NCBI GenBank assembly: GCA_945889315.1 | Contig: CAMDBP010000011.1 | Location: 1 to 47,878 of the forward strand | Direction: 5' to 3' | Length of the DNA stretch: 47,878 bases | Source of the DNA: Chitinophaga pinensis | Lineage (GTDB): Bacteria > Bacteroidota > Bacteroidia > NS11-12g > UBA9320 | Shown here: positions 16,504-26,442 of the stretch, in pieces | How the letters are laid out: the number at the start of each line of letters is the position of its first letter | How positions within the stretch are numbered: position 1 is the stretch's first letter | Made by a program: the position numbers and the translations under genes | The notes under the pieces: generated by a model | Seen by the model: only the letters and a program-made list of their open reading frames with translations | Databases searched by the model: none | What the model was told of the DNA's origin: nothing

Positions 16504-17469
16504 CTAATAGATACTTTCTATGATATGATCTGCTGAAACTCCCTCTGCTTCCGCTTTGTAATTACGTACCATTCTATGTCTAAGTACTTGTTTAGCAACG
16601 GCTTGCACATCTTCTATGTCTGGAGAATATTTGCCATTGATTAAGGCATTTGCTTTAGCCCCAATTATAAGGTGTTGAGAGGCTCTTGGCCCTGCTCCGT
16701 ATTCAATGTAGTCATTTACCAAAGGGGATGCTAGACTTCTGCCGGCTCTTGTTTTAGCCACTAGCTTCACCGCATATTCATACACGTTGTCAGAAACCGG
16801 AACTTTTCGTACCAGATTTTGAAAACCGATTATCTCTTCTTGAGACACAATTTTATTTACGTTAATGGACTGTGAGCTTGTGGTTGCCTTTACAATATTT
16901 ATTTCCTCCTCAAAAGTGGGATAGTCTAATATCATATTGAACATAAAACGGTCCAGCTGCGCCTCTGGTAACGGATACGTTCCTTCTTGCTCAATAGGAT
17001 TTTGTGTGGCTAATACGAAAAACGGTTTTGGCAAACGATACTCTATACCGGATACCGTTACGGTTTTTTCTTGCATGGCTTCAAGCAGAGCCGCTTGCGT
17101 TTTGGGAGGGGTACGATTTATTTCATCTGCCAAAACAATATTGGCAAATACAGGACCTTTATTGAACTTAAAGTTACGACTGTCATCCAATATTTCAGAG
17201 CCTACTATATCGCTAGGCATAAGGTCAGGTGTAAATTGAATACGGTTAAAACTCATATCTAACGCTTCGCTGATGGTTTTTACGAGCAAGGTTTTAGCAA
17301 GACCTGGCACGCCAATAAGCAGCGCATGACCGTTACTAATAATGCTTGTAATCACTCCATTGATAACCTCATGTTGCCCAATGATAACCTTACCTATTTC
17401 GGCTTTGAGCTCTTGCACCTTTAGTGCTAGCGCATCTGCTGCTTTTCTATCGTCCGAAAAATCTATCAT
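16504..17469 (-). CDS. MoxR-family AAA+ ATPase
   Basis: Chaperone-like ATPase. Walker A is GVPGLAKT at 53-60, Walker B is VLADEINRT near 112-120, followed by PPKTQAALLEAMQE. Sensor 1 lies in VLATQNPIEQEG. The length of 321 residues is typical. MoxR proteins usually work with von Willebrand factor A-domain proteins, often encoded next door as DUF58/BatA genes. None is encoded here; instead the gene sits one base after a SurA-like foldase gene, which suggests a link to envelope protein quality control (inference). Confidence 0.92.
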   Translation of the reverse strand: MIDFSDDRKAADALALKVQELKAEIGKVIIGQHEVINGVITSIISNGHALLIGVPGLAKTLLVKTISEALDMSFNRIQFTPDLMPSDIVGSEILDDSRNFKFNKGPVFANIVLADEINRTPPKTQAALLEAMQEKTVTVSGIEYRLPKPFFVLATQNPIEQEGTYPLPEAQLDRFMFNMILDYPTFEEEINIVKATTSSQSINVNKIVSQEEIIGFQNLVRKVPVSDNVYEYAVKLVAKTRAGRSLASPLVNDYIEYGAGPRASQHLIIGAKANALINGKYSPDIEDVQAVAKQVLRHRMVRNYKAEAEGVSADHIIESIY

Positions 17470-17470
17470 G

Positions 17471-18817
17471 TTATTTATCCAGCCCTTTCCAATCTGCTAA
17501 TTCCTGACATTTTACATATTTAGCATCTATCCAAATATAAACCCCTTTTTTATAGTCGGCAACCCAGTTTTCGATTGCTTGAGCTTGTTTTTGTTCTGTT
17601 GCTAAGGTTTGCACTTTTTGATAATCATCTTTTAGATTAGCTTGATGTGCAGGTACTATTTTACGTAGGTAGTAAAACTTATATCCAACCGTTCCGTCTA
17701 CATCCAAAAATTGTTCAGGTGAAGAAAAATCTCCTTCTTTCATTTGCTCCATTTTAGATTTTGTTTGCGGTTCTAAAGCATCTGCAGGAACTTGCTGAGA
17801 ACCTGTGCTTGGATCTGCATAAAAACCACAATTATCTTTTGTTGCTGCATTGGTACTAAATTCAGATGCAACTTGGCACATGGTTACTTTCTCATTTTTA
17901 ACATCCGTGATTAACGAAGTCATTTTTTCCTTGAGCGAAACCAAATCACTATTTACGATTAGGGGTTTTATAAGAATATGTCTAGCATTCACTTTTTCAC
18001 CTTTTCGATCTATCAGTTGTAATATGTGATACCCATATTCTGTTTCTACAATATCCGAAACTTTACCAGGTTCTAGCTTATATGCGGCGCGCTCAAAAGC
18101 TCCAACCATTTGACCACGGGCAAAATATCCCAATTCGCCTCCGTTGATAGCCGAACCTTTGTCATCACTATTTGACTTGGCCGCATATTCGAAAGAGTAC
18201 GTTCCTTTTTCTATGTCTGCTTTTATTTTGGTAATTTGCTCCAAGGCATATTCTTTAGCATACTGACTTGGTTTTGGTTTCATAGTAATCAAGGCCAGTT
18301 CTACTTCTGTTCCAAAATCAGGTAAGCTATCCTCCGGAATATTAGCGAAAAAGTTGCGTACATCTGTTGGAGACACCTTCACTGCGGAAGTGAGTCCTTG
18401 CTGTATTTGCTGGGATACAATTTGATCTTCAATTTTAGGACGCATCTGTGCTTTGTATTCGGCGATGGTTTTTCCGAGATATTGTTCGAGTTTTTTTTCT
18501 CCCCCTATTTGACTTGCATAATACTGAATTCGGCGTTCCACTTCATCGTTTACTCTGTCTTCAGAAGCATAAACGCTGTCTACTGCGGCCTTATGCAAGT
18601 ATAGTTTTTGAATGACCAACTGATTTAGAATTTCACATTTTAAATCGCCCTCATACACATTCATGTCCTTTTTGGCTTGTGCATATTCTGCTTCTAGGTC
18701 AGAACTCATCACTATATTCTCTCCCACTACGGCAACTATTTCATCTAGCACTCTTATAGTTTGTGCGGATGCGGCTAGGCTTGCCGTAAGTATTATGGCT
18801 ATTATTATTGGTCTCAA
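17471..18817 (-). CDS. SurA-like periplasmic peptidyl-prolyl isomerase
   Basis: Residues 1-18 form a signal peptide. DEIVAVVGENIVMSSDLEAEY near 25-45 is the classic SurA N-terminal chaperone motif. The first parvulin-like domain spans about 170-265 (GGELGYFARGQMVGAFERAA, then TEYGYHILQLIDR), and a second, more divergent one starts at ARHILIKP near 276. The protein escorts outer-membrane proteins. The only usable start is TTG at 18817, which overlaps the TGA of the preceding gene as TTGA; no ATG is available before the signal peptide. It is followed one base later by moxR. Confidence 0.9.
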   Translation of the reverse strand: MRPIIIAIILTASLAASAQTIRVLDEIVAVVGENIVMSSDLEAEYAQAKKDMNVYEGDLKCEILNQLVIQKLYLHKAAVDSVYASEDRVNDEVERRIQYYASQIGGEKKLEQYLGKTIAEYKAQMRPKIEDQIVSQQIQQGLTSAVKVSPTDVRNFFANIPEDSLPDFGTEVELALITMKPKPSQYAKEYALEQITKIKADIEKGTYSFEYAAKSNSDDKGSAINGGELGYFARGQMVGAFERAAYKLEPGKVSDIVETEYGYHILQLIDRKGEKVNARHILIKPLIVNSDLVSLKEKMTSLITDVKNEKVTMCQVASEFSTNAATKDNCGFYADPSTGSQQVPADALEPQTKSKMEQMKEGDFSSPEQFLDVDGTVGYKFYYLRKIVPAHQANLKDDYQKVQTLATEQKQAQAIENWVADYKKGVYIWIDAKYVKCQELADWKGLDK

Positions 18818-19650
18818 AATCTTTTAATCTCTTTGTTGTTATACGCCTCGTCTATCAATTTAGTTTCAATTTCTTTCACCATTTCTTGTTGACGTTTCAT
18901 AATTAATAACTCCTTAATATTCTGTCTTTCAAGCGAGAAAGGAGACTTGTCGCTACGTATTTTAAAATCAATTATTTTGATGAAATAGGTGTACCCGTTA
19001 TCGTTAAATCGAATAAACTTATTGTTATTTAAATAATTTTCTTGGTTGTAAGTAGTTATGGGTATTTCCTTTAAAATATCATCAAAATAGACCCAATTGG
19101 TTTTGTCTACATAATAGTTTCCTCGCTTTTCACCTATGCTCTTTAACTGAGCATAAACTGCAATGTCGTCCTTTCTAAATTTATTCCAAAGCTTATTTAC
19201 TCCATTGGTTTGCTCTGGAATTTTAAAAAAATTTATCTTCAGAATATTTTGAGCCAACTCAAAATCTTCTTCATTCTCTTCGTAATATTCTTCAAGTTCT
19301 GACTCTTCAAAGCTAGTGTCTACTAGTTGTGTAGAAAGTTTATTAAGGACTTCAAATGTTAGCAAATCTGCTTTATAATTTTCTAATTGCTTTTCTTTGT
19401 TTTTTTCTACCTCGCTTAATACTTCTTCCGCTTTATGTAAAAGCACCTGCTTGCTAAGCCACTGGTTAATGTACTCTTGTGTTATAAAAACGCTGTCCTC
19501 TTGGGTAACTGATTCGCCAATTAAATCTTTTAAGTCATCTGCATAGAGTTTATTTCCGTATGCCTCCGCCAAAACATTGGTTTCTGGAGCACTACAGCTC
19601 ATGAGCGAAACCAGTGACAATACAAATGCTATATGGGATGAGCGAGTCAC
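18814..19650 (-). CDS. Lipoprotein with degenerate SurA/PpiC-like fold
   Basis: A lipobox ends at C19 (SLMSC). Residues 25-130 are helical with many Glu and Lys residues and resemble the SurA N-terminal chaperone region (EAYGNKLYADDLKDLIGES, then INQWLSKQVLLHKAEE). No parvulin catalytic pattern (GGELG-type loop, FGYHI strand) is visible, so isomerase activity is unlikely. The GTG start overlaps the TAG of the upstream foldase gene by one base, and its own stop overlaps the next start, so all three foldase genes should be translated together. The role is probably chaperoning, by position and fold. Confidence 0.75.
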   Translation of the reverse strand: MTRSSHIAFVLSLVSLMSCSAPETNVLAEAYGNKLYADDLKDLIGESVTQEDSVFITQEYINQWLSKQVLLHKAEEVLSEVEKNKEKQLENYKADLLTFEVLNKLSTQLVDTSFEESELEEYYEENEEDFELAQNILKINFFKIPEQTNGVNKLWNKFRKDDIAVYAQLKSIGEKRGNYYVDKTNWVYFDDILKEIPITTYNQENYLNNNKFIRFNDNGYTYFIKIIDFKIRSDKSPFSLERQNIKELLIMKRQQEMVKEIETKLIDEAYNNKEIKRF

Positions 19651-21623
19651 TAGTTGTGCAATCTTTTAACGTTTTGATCGTAAACTTTTACGGGATATTT
19701 AGCTTTCAAATTCGCTAGCCATTCTATCTCCAATTTAGTTTGATAATCTGATGTAGCTTGTCCCATATTCTCAGAAAGCGGTTTAGTAGTTGGTGCTATT
19801 ATTTCTTTTATTTGAACAAATTTAGTTCTGTCATTTTCATTATCTAATGCATAAACCCCAGGAGTCCAGGCGATTTTATCCAACAGCAAATTACTCCCTT
19901 TTTCATATTTCTTTTCTTCAACTTTAACCGCAAGTGGATCTTTGACATTGCACTTCGTCATAATTTCACTTGACGATTTTCCTTTTTTAGCCAACTTCAT
20001 AGCAGTAGCTGCAGTTTTAGCATCTTTACAGCTGAATATACTCGCGTTAGCACGTTCTTTCCACATGTACTTATCACTATTAGCTGCATAATACGCTGCT
20101 AAACCAGCGCTGTCTTGCACAGCCTTGCTCCAAACTTCCTTATCGGTTAATTCAAACAACAAAATGCCGTCTTTGTACTCTTGCATAATGTATTTAAAAT
20201 CATCGTATTTCATTTCCAATACACTTAACTCATAATCTAGGTTACTGCGTCTCACAAAATCTGCGTAAAGGTCCACGACGGCATTGTCAAGCGCCTTATT
20301 GCTTTTAGATTGATTCACCACAACGAAGTCGTAAAAATCAGAATCTGTATATTTTTTTGCGCTTATGGTAAACAACACAATCCCTTTGCTTGCTTGTTTG
20401 GTATATTTCCCTTTTAGTAACTCTTCGGTAAAGCTCCCTTTTACTGCATTGAAGCCCGCTAATTCTTTAAATTTATTTTCAACCTTCACACGACTAACGA
20501 CAACGTCTTTATTCAACTCACTTCGGCTGTCACGCTCTACCTTGCGTCGTATCGCATCCTTTGACTCTTCATAACTTGCAATTTCTTTCAAATCAACTCG
20601 CTTTACGATGTGCCAACCAAACTTAGTTTGAATAGGAGCAGAATAATCTCCATTATTTTTTAAGGTATACGCAATATCTTTAAACTCGGTAGGGATATTA
20701 GCGGTAGTTCTATTAAACCAACTTAACTCACCACCATTTGCATTTGTATTAAAATCCTCTGAAAATTCATCCACCAACTCTTTCCAATCTCCACCTGCTT
20801 GTAATTTAGCGTAAACAGCTTCAGCTCGTTGTCGCGCACTATCTACTTGACCTTCATTGTAATACTTGATCATTAAGTGAGCTACTTTCACATCGCCAAA
20901 CGATTTACGTCGATCTTGCAGATATACCAAATGATACCCAAATTGGGTCCTAATTGGCATACTAACTTCGCCTACTTTCATGGTATATGCCGCATTTTCA
21001 AAAGGATATATCATTTGAAATGCCGTAAAGTATCCCAAGTTGCCCTCATTTGTTTTTGCGGACGGGTCTTCAGAAAATTCTTTAGCCACGGAAGCAAAAC
21101 TCTCACCTCTACTTACAACCCTGCTTCTCATACTCAATGCTTTTTCGTAGGCAAGCATGGTGTCTGCAGGCTTTGCATCTAACGCACAATTTATCAATAA
21201 ATGACTTGCGTTTACCTCTTCAGTACTTCTGGCATAAGCCTCTTTTATGAGCATTTCGGTAACATTTTTATCGGTAAGGTAGGGCTGCGCTAACTGTGTG
21301 CGGTACCCTGCTAGTTCATTGATAAAACTAGGTACTGTATCCATTTGTAAACGGTAGGCCTCTTCCACTTTGAGTTTAAATCTTACATATAACTCCAAGT
21401 ACTCTTCAATCTCTAATTGAGTCGGAGCCGTTTTGTCGCGTTTATTCTTATTAAAAACGCGCATAAACTCATGATTGTACACCATTTTATCTCCAAAACT
21501 AAAAATAGGAAATTGATCACTAAAATTTGTTGCGCTTATGGCTTCTAATTTTACTTGAGCATCAGTAGAAGCTGCACATAGTATAAAAATAATGAATGCT
21601 AAAAAATGAACTGCTTTTCTCAT
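19650..21623 (-). CDS. Periplasmic peptidyl-prolyl isomerase with two parvulin domains
   Basis: The signal peptide covers residues 1-22. Two consecutive parvulin (PpiC) domains follow: the first about 135-240 (VNASHLLINC, GNLGYFTAFQMIYPFENAAY, TQFGYHLVYLQDR), the second about 245-345 (VKVAHLMIKYY, GGELSWFNRTTANIPTEFKD, TKFGWHIVKRVD). The C-terminal ~300 residues are helical and include a further region ending near TPGVYALDNENDRTKFVQIKE. The protein is a folding factor for envelope proteins. It is the first gene of the foldase/moxR operon. A TAAATTCG sequence at 21655-21662 (minus) is one base off the -7 consensus and may be its promoter. Confidence 0.9.
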   Translation of the reverse strand: MRKAVHFLAFIIFILCAASTDAQVKLEAISATNFSDQFPIFSFGDKMVYNHEFMRVFNKNKRDKTAPTQLEIEEYLELYVRFKLKVEEAYRLQMDTVPSFINELAGYRTQLAQPYLTDKNVTEMLIKEAYARSTEEVNASHLLINCALDAKPADTMLAYEKALSMRSRVVSRGESFASVAKEFSEDPSAKTNEGNLGYFTAFQMIYPFENAAYTMKVGEVSMPIRTQFGYHLVYLQDRRKSFGDVKVAHLMIKYYNEGQVDSARQRAEAVYAKLQAGGDWKELVDEFSEDFNTNANGGELSWFNRTTANIPTEFKDIAYTLKNNGDYSAPIQTKFGWHIVKRVDLKEIASYEESKDAIRRKVERDSRSELNKDVVVSRVKVENKFKELAGFNAVKGSFTEELLKGKYTKQASKGIVLFTISAKKYTDSDFYDFVVVNQSKSNKALDNAVVDLYADFVRRSNLDYELSVLEMKYDDFKYIMQEYKDGILLFELTDKEVWSKAVQDSAGLAAYYAANSDKYMWKERANASIFSCKDAKTAATAMKLAKKGKSSSEIMTKCNVKDPLAVKVEEKKYEKGSNLLLDKIAWTPGVYALDNENDRTKFVQIKEIIAPTTKPLSENMGQATSDYQTKLEIEWLANLKAKYPVKVYDQNVKRLHN

Positions 21624-21711
21624 TGTTACTTGATTCTGATTATAAAATAGGTTGCGAATTTAGTAAATTATAGCCTTTAGCAGATGTTGAAAGGTAAATA
21701 TTCATGCGTAA

Positions 21712-21744
21712 TTGGGCAACGCTGAACAAACTTGCATATTTTTG
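21712..21744 (+). promoter_or_regulatory. Predicted menE promoter
   Basis: TTG (21712-21714), a 22-base spacer, then TATTTTTG (21737-21744) gives both Bacteroidota promoter elements. The box is 18 bases upstream of the TTG start codon. Confidence 0.55.
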
Positions 21745-21762
21745 ACTTAAAATAGCCGCCAA

Positions 21763-22758
21763 TTGACACATTTCATCGCTACGTATGCAGACGATTTTAC
21801 AGAACAAACCTTTGTAGAAGCAATCGTAAAAAAGTGGGTCAACAACGCTCTTTCATTTACGCTATATTCTTCTGGAAGTACGGGAAATCCCAAGGAAATA
21901 AAACTGGATAGATCCTTGTTGCAGTGGAGTGCTATGGGCACCAAAAATGCACTAAACTTGGGCGATGATATCTCTATTTTATGCTGTTTACCCATAGCGA
22001 AAACGGGCGGATTTATGCAGCTCATTAGAGCCTTAGTGTGGGATTGCCCTATTCATTTTGTAAAACCTACAAACGACCCTAGTATCCATTTAAACAACTC
22101 CCATTACGCGCTCACATCCCTCACTCCCAACCAGTTAGAAAATATATTTAACCAGGACTTCGCACCTTCATCATCCATAACTATTCTGGTAGGTGGCGCA
22201 CCCATCTCACCAAGCTTAGAAGAAAAACTTAGCACATCAGGATTGTGTTTTATCGAGACGTATGGTATGACCGAAACTGCCAGTCATATTGCCTTACGAG
22301 AAGTAGGAAAGGATGCTATGTTTAAGGCGCAAGACGGGGTTGTACTTTCGGTTATTGAAGATTGCTTATCCGTATCGATTCCGGAATTAGGACTAAACTT
22401 ACTCACGCACGATATAGTAGAAATTACTGATCATCGGTTTAAATTATTGGGGCGCTCTGATGATGTTATTAATAGTGGAGGCGTCAAAATCCATCCCGAG
22501 CTCATAGAACCTTTAATCGCTGTTTCCTTAACTTCTGCAGGCATTAATCGTGCTTTCTATCTTAGTAAAAAACCAAACACCGTATTTGGCGAAATGGCAG
22601 TATTGGTACTAGAAGGGGAAGCTATACAAGACAGTTCGTATCTTCTAGAATTACTAAAACGCGATATCCCAGACTATATGCATCCCAAAGAAGTCGTATT
22701 TGTAGACCGAATTCAATTTACGGATACAGGTAAGGTAATCCGAAAAAGCATCGCCTAA
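21763..22758 (+). CDS. menE: AMP-binding enzyme, o-succinylbenzoate-CoA ligase-like
   Basis: Activates a carboxylate with ATP and transfers it to CoA; the best fit is the menaquinone-pathway ligase. Adenylate-forming motifs: YSSGSTGNPKEIKLDR at 35-50, ETYGMTETASHI at 165-176, LLGRSDDVINSGGVKIHP near 227, and the late lysine in DTGKVIRKS. At 331 residues it lacks much of the usual N-terminal subdomain, as do other short Bacteroidota MenE proteins. The start is TTG at 21763: an in-frame TAA lies at 21748 and the first ATG would remove the ATP-binding loop. No other men gene is nearby, so substrate assignment rests on similarity alone. Confidence 0.75.
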   Translation: MTHFIATYADDFTEQTFVEAIVKKWVNNALSFTLYSSGSTGNPKEIKLDRSLLQWSAMGTKNALNLGDDISILCCLPIAKTGGFMQLIRALVWDCPIHFVKPTNDPSIHLNNSHYALTSLTPNQLENIFNQDFAPSSSITILVGGAPISPSLEEKLSTSGLCFIETYGMTETASHIALREVGKDAMFKAQDGVVLSVIEDCLSVSIPELGLNLLTHDIVEITDHRFKLLGRSDDVINSGGVKIHPELIEPLIAVSLTSAGINRAFYLSKKPNTVFGEMAVLVLEGEAIQDSSYLLELLKRDIPDYMHPKEVVFVDRIQFTDTGKVIRKSIA

Positions 22759-22881
22759 AGCACCATCAAGTTAATCATCATACCTTATCCTGAGGAAAAG
22801 TCAACGAAGAGTTTGATTTTGCATAGGTTTCATTGCTCATTATGAAGTTTTAATCCATAAAGCGGGATTGACCTATTTTTC

Positions 22882-22889
22882 TAACTTTG
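22882..22889 (+). promoter_or_regulatory. Predicted -7 box for trmB
   Basis: TAACTTTG matches TAnnTTTG exactly and ends 4 bases before the GTG start codon, so the transcript should begin at or next to the start codon. Confidence 0.55.
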
Positions 22890-22893
22890 CAAC

Positions 22894-23535
22894 GTGGGAA
22901 AAGTGGGTAAACTTCAGAAATTTGCGGAGGTAACGTCGTTTGATAATTGTTTTGAATACAGCAAAGCAATGAAAGGAAAATGGAAAACAGATTACTTTAA
23001 AAATGACAACCCCATCACCTTGGAATTAGCGTGTGGAAAAGGGGAATATACTGTGGGTTTAGCCGAACGTTTTCCGGATAGAAATTTTATTGGTATAGAT
23101 GTTAAAGGAAATCGAATTTGGAAAGGGGCCCATTACGCTACAGAAAAAGGACTAACCAACGTTGCTTTTCACAGACTCATGATAGGCAACATAGAAGAGT
23201 ATTTTGACAATGGCGAAATAGATGAGTTTTGGATCACCTTTCCAGACCCGCAACACGCTCGAAAACGCAAAAGACTAACCAATGCTATGTTCTTAGACCG
23301 ATACCGCGCAATAAGCAAGGACGGCGCAATTATGAATTTAAAAAGTGACTCAACGCGTTTTTATGGATACACGAAAGAAACCATAGAAGAACAAAACTTG
23401 ACGATACTCAAAGACTCAGATGACATCTATGCGTGGGAAGAAATTCCTGAATACTTGGCCAACATCCAAACTTTTTACGAGCAAATGTGGCTAGCCGAAG
23501 GCAAGAAGATAAAGTATTTGCGCTACGTTCTATAA
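22894..23535 (+). CDS. trmB: tRNA (guanine-N7-)-methyltransferase
   Basis: Methylates guanine 46 in the variable loop of tRNAs using S-adenosylmethionine. The SAM-binding motif is [18 protein letters not shown] near 43-60, the acidic end of the next strand is [14 protein letters not shown] at 65-78, and the TrmB signature is [15 protein letters not shown] at 116-130. [12 protein letters not shown] near 153 is the substrate-binding loop. The length of 213 residues is normal. The start is GTG at 22894, just downstream of a clear -7 box. The 3' end overlaps the convergent gmhA gene by 6 bases. Confidence 0.93.
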   Translation: MGKVGKLQKFAEVTSFDNCFEYSKAMKGKWKTDYFKNDNPITLELACGKGEYTVGLAERFPDRNFIGIDVKGNRIWKGAHYATEKGLTNVAFHRLMIGNIEEYFDNGEIDEFWITFPDPQHARKRKRLTNAMFLDRYRAISKDGAIMNLKSDSTRFYGYTKETIEEQNLTILKDSDDIYAWEEIPEYLANIQTFYEQMWLAEGKKIKYLRYVL

Positions 23536-24093
23536 GTTTCGCTCAATGTAATCAATTAAGGAATGAATAACCTTAATATGAATTTCTTGAGCTCTATCTG
23601 CATATTCTGTTTTTGGGGCACGTATCTCTACATCGCATAATCCAGCCATTTTACCGCCGTCTTTGCCCGTAAGACCGATTACCTTCATACCCTTTTCTTT
23701 GGCAGCAGTTATGGCATTGATTACGTTTTGACTATTACCGCTTGTGCTAATGCCCAGTAAAACGTCACCTTTGCGACCTACACCTTCTACATAACGCGAG
23801 AAAACGAAGTCGTAGCCATAGTCATTCCCTACACAAGCCATATGACTCACATCCGAAATAGCAATTGCACCGAGTGCAGGTCTATTATTTCGGTACCTGC
23901 CCGTTAATTCTTCTGCAAAGTGCATCGCATCGCACAAACTTCCGCCGTTTCCGCAGCTTAGCACCTTGCCTTCATTTCTAAAACTCTCTACCAGCAGTTT
24001 TCCTGCGGCTTCAATGTTTTCAAAGTTTTTATCATCAGCTAAAAATGCGGTCAGTACTTCTTGTGCTTCTGTAAAATGTTGTTTTATACTCAT
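23530..24093 (-). CDS. gmhA: Sedoheptulose 7-phosphate isomerase
   Basis: Converts sedoheptulose 7-phosphate to D-glycero-D-manno-heptose 7-phosphate, the first step towards the heptose of the lipopolysaccharide core. SIS-fold signature [20 protein letters not shown] at 46-65 with H58 and E61/E62; [11 protein letters not shown] near 115; [10 protein letters not shown] at 168-177 supplies the metal-ligand pair (Q169, H177). From memory, the core reads much like the enterobacterial enzyme. None of hldE, gmhB or hldD is visible nearby. The ATG is one base after the dsbD stop, so the two are cotranscribed. Confidence 0.92.
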   Translation of the reverse strand: MSIKQHFTEAQEVLTAFLADDKNFENIEAAGKLLVESFRNEGKVLSCGNGGSLCDAMHFAEELTGRYRNNRPALGAIAISDVSHMACVGNDYGYDFVFSRYVEGVGRKGDVLLGISTSGNSQNVINAITAAKEKGMKVIGLTGKDGGKMAGLCDVEIRAPKTEYADRAQEIHIKVIHSLIDYIERNL

Positions 24094-24094
24094 T

Positions 24095-26305
24095 TTAGTT
24101 TGATGCTATTTTAGCTTCCATTCTCAACTTATATTCTGCTACTCCATCCTTTAAAAACGAGACATACGCTTCTGTATTCTTGTCATAAGTACGGGTAGGC
24201 TGCAATAGATTTCCTTCATTGTCTAATAAGGCATATTGCGGCTGTGCATTGGCATTAAAGAAACATTCTTGTATCCAACTATTTTTCTTGGCTAAGTTGG
24301 TCACCATTCTACCTCCAGATTTAGGGTAGAAATGTTCACTTTTGGGCAACTCAATCGTTTTATCATCTACATAAAGTGATATCACAATAAACTCTTCCTC
24401 CATAAGAGTTAGAACACGTTTATCAGACCAAACTACAGCTTCCATTTCTCTACAGTTTACACATCCATGACCCGTAAAATCTAGAAATACAGGACGACCC
24501 GTGCGTCTTGCAACTTCCATACCTTGCTCGTAATCATAATATCCTCTTAAGCCATGCGGCATGTGTAGCTTATCATTATACCTTGGTTTTACACCGGCAA
24601 AGTATTCGGAAGAATGGTCTTTGTTACCGCTAGCGGATACGTTGAAATCAAGTGTGCTCATAGGTGGCATATAGCCAGCCAACGCTTTTAATGGAGCTCC
24701 AAATAGTCCAGGAACTAAATACGAAACAAATGCGAAAGTTACAATAGCCAGCATCAGTCTAGGTACTCCCAAATAGGGCATATCACTATCGTGGCTGAAT
24801 TTTAATTTACCCAAAAGATATAGCCCCATGAGCAAGAAGATTACTATCCACAGGCCTATGTATATTTCTCTATCTAAAATCCCCCAATGATAGGTTTGAT
24901 CTGCAACACTTAAGAATTTTAGTCCGAAGGCCAATTCTAAAAAGCCTAAGACTACTTTAACAGAGTTTAACCATCCGCCTGATTTTGGTAGTCCATTTAA
25001 CCAACTAGGAAAAATGGCAAACAACGCAAAGGGAATAGCAAAAGCCAGAGAGAACCCAAGCATTCCTACCATAGGTTTTACAAAAGCTCCTCCTGCAGAT
25101 TCTACAAGGATACTCCCCACTATGGGACCTGTGCATGAAAACGATACCAAAACAATGGTAAATGCCATGAAGAAAATACCGGTAAGCCCTCCTTTATCTG
25201 CCTGTTGGTCTGCCTTATTTACAATCCAACTGGGTAGTACAATTTCAAACGCACCTAAAAAGGAAGCGGCAAAAACAACAAATATCAAAAAGAATAACAC
25301 ATTAGGAAGCCAATGGGTAGCCAATAAATTGGCGAACGCGGGCCCTAGTAAAACGGCCACCAACGTACCAATTAAAACGTATATCCCTACAATGCTTAAG
25401 CCGTAAATTATACCATTTCTTCTGGCAATTGCCTTGCTCCCATCCTTCATAAAAAATGATACCGTCATAGGTATCATAGGGAATACACAAGGAGTAAGCA
25501 ATGCCACTAATCCTGATATAAACGCAACTACAAATAGGCCCCAGAAACTTTGCTTTTCTTGACCTTCTTGTCCGCCGTATGTCTTTATTTCACAGGTTGT
25601 TGTATCGTTTTCGGACGCTGCTTTGTAGGTAGAATAGTTAACTGAATTAGCGGGAATAATACCCGCGTATTTCGTAAATCCGGTCGTATTTCCTTGTTCT
25701 GACGCTATCGTCGTCTCATTTCCGCTATTCGGCCCATCTTCCTCTGCTGGCTGATTTTCTAATTCAGTTTCACTAGTAGTCTCTTGTGTGCCGTTTTGCT
25801 TATCCATTTCATCGGTTTTCTCGGGTACTGATGTATTCGCTCCACTTACCGTTAATCCCTTAACGTTATACTCATATTCGAAAAGCACACACATTCCGTC
25901 ATTTGTACACATCTGATACTCCAGTATACCCGAAATTTTGGGACTAGTAGTGAGTACTTTTAATTTTTGACGAAATTCGGCTCTTCCTTCAAAATCTGCT
26001 ACTTCGCAATCAAAAACATCATCCGTGTAGTGATGAGAACCCATCGGTTTGGCTTCACCCAAAAGCGCATAAGATGCGTTCTTATTCCAGCTAAATTTTG
26101 CTTTTTGAGGTGGACAGTCTCCATAATCATTGGAGTAAATATGATATCCTTTGGGTACATCGGTTTTAAAAATAATCTCTACTACATCTCCAACATTAAC
26201 AACTGTTTTGCTTATTGTATTGCCCCATTTTGCAGCAGGTATTTTTTGACCAAATACGAGAGCGGAAATACACAAGGTAAGACCTAAGATTAAGTGTCTT
26301 TTCAT
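24095..26305 (-). CDS. dsbD: Thiol:disulfide interchange protein DsbD
   Basis: Carries electrons from cytoplasmic thioredoxin across the inner membrane to periplasmic thiol proteins. Order: signal peptide ([20 protein letters not shown]); an N-terminal DsbD-alpha-like domain to about 160 with the cysteine pair in MCTNDGMC; an acidic, Glu/Thr-rich linker of ~80 residues; an eight-span membrane domain with [12 protein letters not shown] and [12 protein letters not shown] as the redox-active cysteines; and a C-terminal thioredoxin domain with [14 protein letters not shown] at 26305 is chosen over the GTG at 26323 because it begins a normal signal peptide. It could supply electrons to the exported thioredoxin-fold proteins elsewhere in this window (inference). 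Confidence 0.93.
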   Translation of the reverse strand: MKRHLILGLTLCISALVFGQKIPAAKWGNTISKTVVNVGDVVEIIFKTDVPKGYHIYSNDYGDCPPQKAKFSWNKNASYALLGEAKPMGSHHYTDDVFDCEVADFEGRAEFRQKLKVLTTSPKISGILEYQMCTNDGMCVLFEYEYNVKGLTVSGANTSVPEKTDEMDKQNGTQETTSETELENQPAEEDGPNSGNETTIASEQGNTTGFTKYAGIIPANSVNYSTYKAASENDTTTCEIKTYGGQEGQEKQSFWGLFVVAFISGLVALLTPCVFPMIPMTVSFFMKDGSKAIARRNGIIYGLSIVGIYVLIGTLVAVLLGPAFANLLATHWLPNVLFFLIFVVFAASFLGAFEIVLPSWIVNKADQQADKGGLTGIFFMAFTIVLVSFSCTGPIVGSILVESAGGAFVKPMVGMLGFSLAFAIPFALFAIFPSWLNGLPKSGGWLNSVKVVLGFLELAFGLKFLSVADQTYHWGILDREIYIGLWIVIFLLMGLYLLGKLKFSHDSDMPYLGVPRLMLAIVTFAFVSYLVPGLFGAPLKALAGYMPPMSTLDFNVSASGNKDHSSEYFAGVKPRYNDKLHMPHGLRGYYDYEQGMEVARRTGRPVFLDFTGHGCVNCREMEAVVWSDKRVLTLMEEEFIVISLYVDDKTIELPKSEHFYPKSGGRMVTNLAKKNSWIQECFFNANAQPQYALLDNEGNLLQPTRTYDKNTEAYVSFLKDGVAEYKLRMEAKIASN

Positions 26306-26383
26306 TAATTTTAGTTTAATCACTTCAAATAAAACGCTTTCAAATACATTTCATTGCACAAGATGTAGATAAGTGCATAAAAC

Positions 26384-26417
26384 TTGCTTTTTACCGATTT
26401 TTCAAGATTTACCTTTG
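26384..26417 (+). promoter_or_regulatory. Predicted promoter of the glucosaminidase/symporter operon
   Basis: TTG (26384-26386), a 23-base spacer, then TACCTTTG (26410-26417), an exact -7 match. The start codon is 25 bases downstream, a longer leader than at most genes in this window. Confidence 0.5.
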
Positions 26418-26442
26418 ACCGTAGTTACACATTTAAAAAAGA

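Noticed and set aside
21655-21662. TAAATTCG-type boxes (also at 10121, 35034 and 45642) as a separate promoter class
   Set aside because: One mismatch from TAnnTTTG and four cases only; too few to separate from chance, so mentioned only under the genes concerned.
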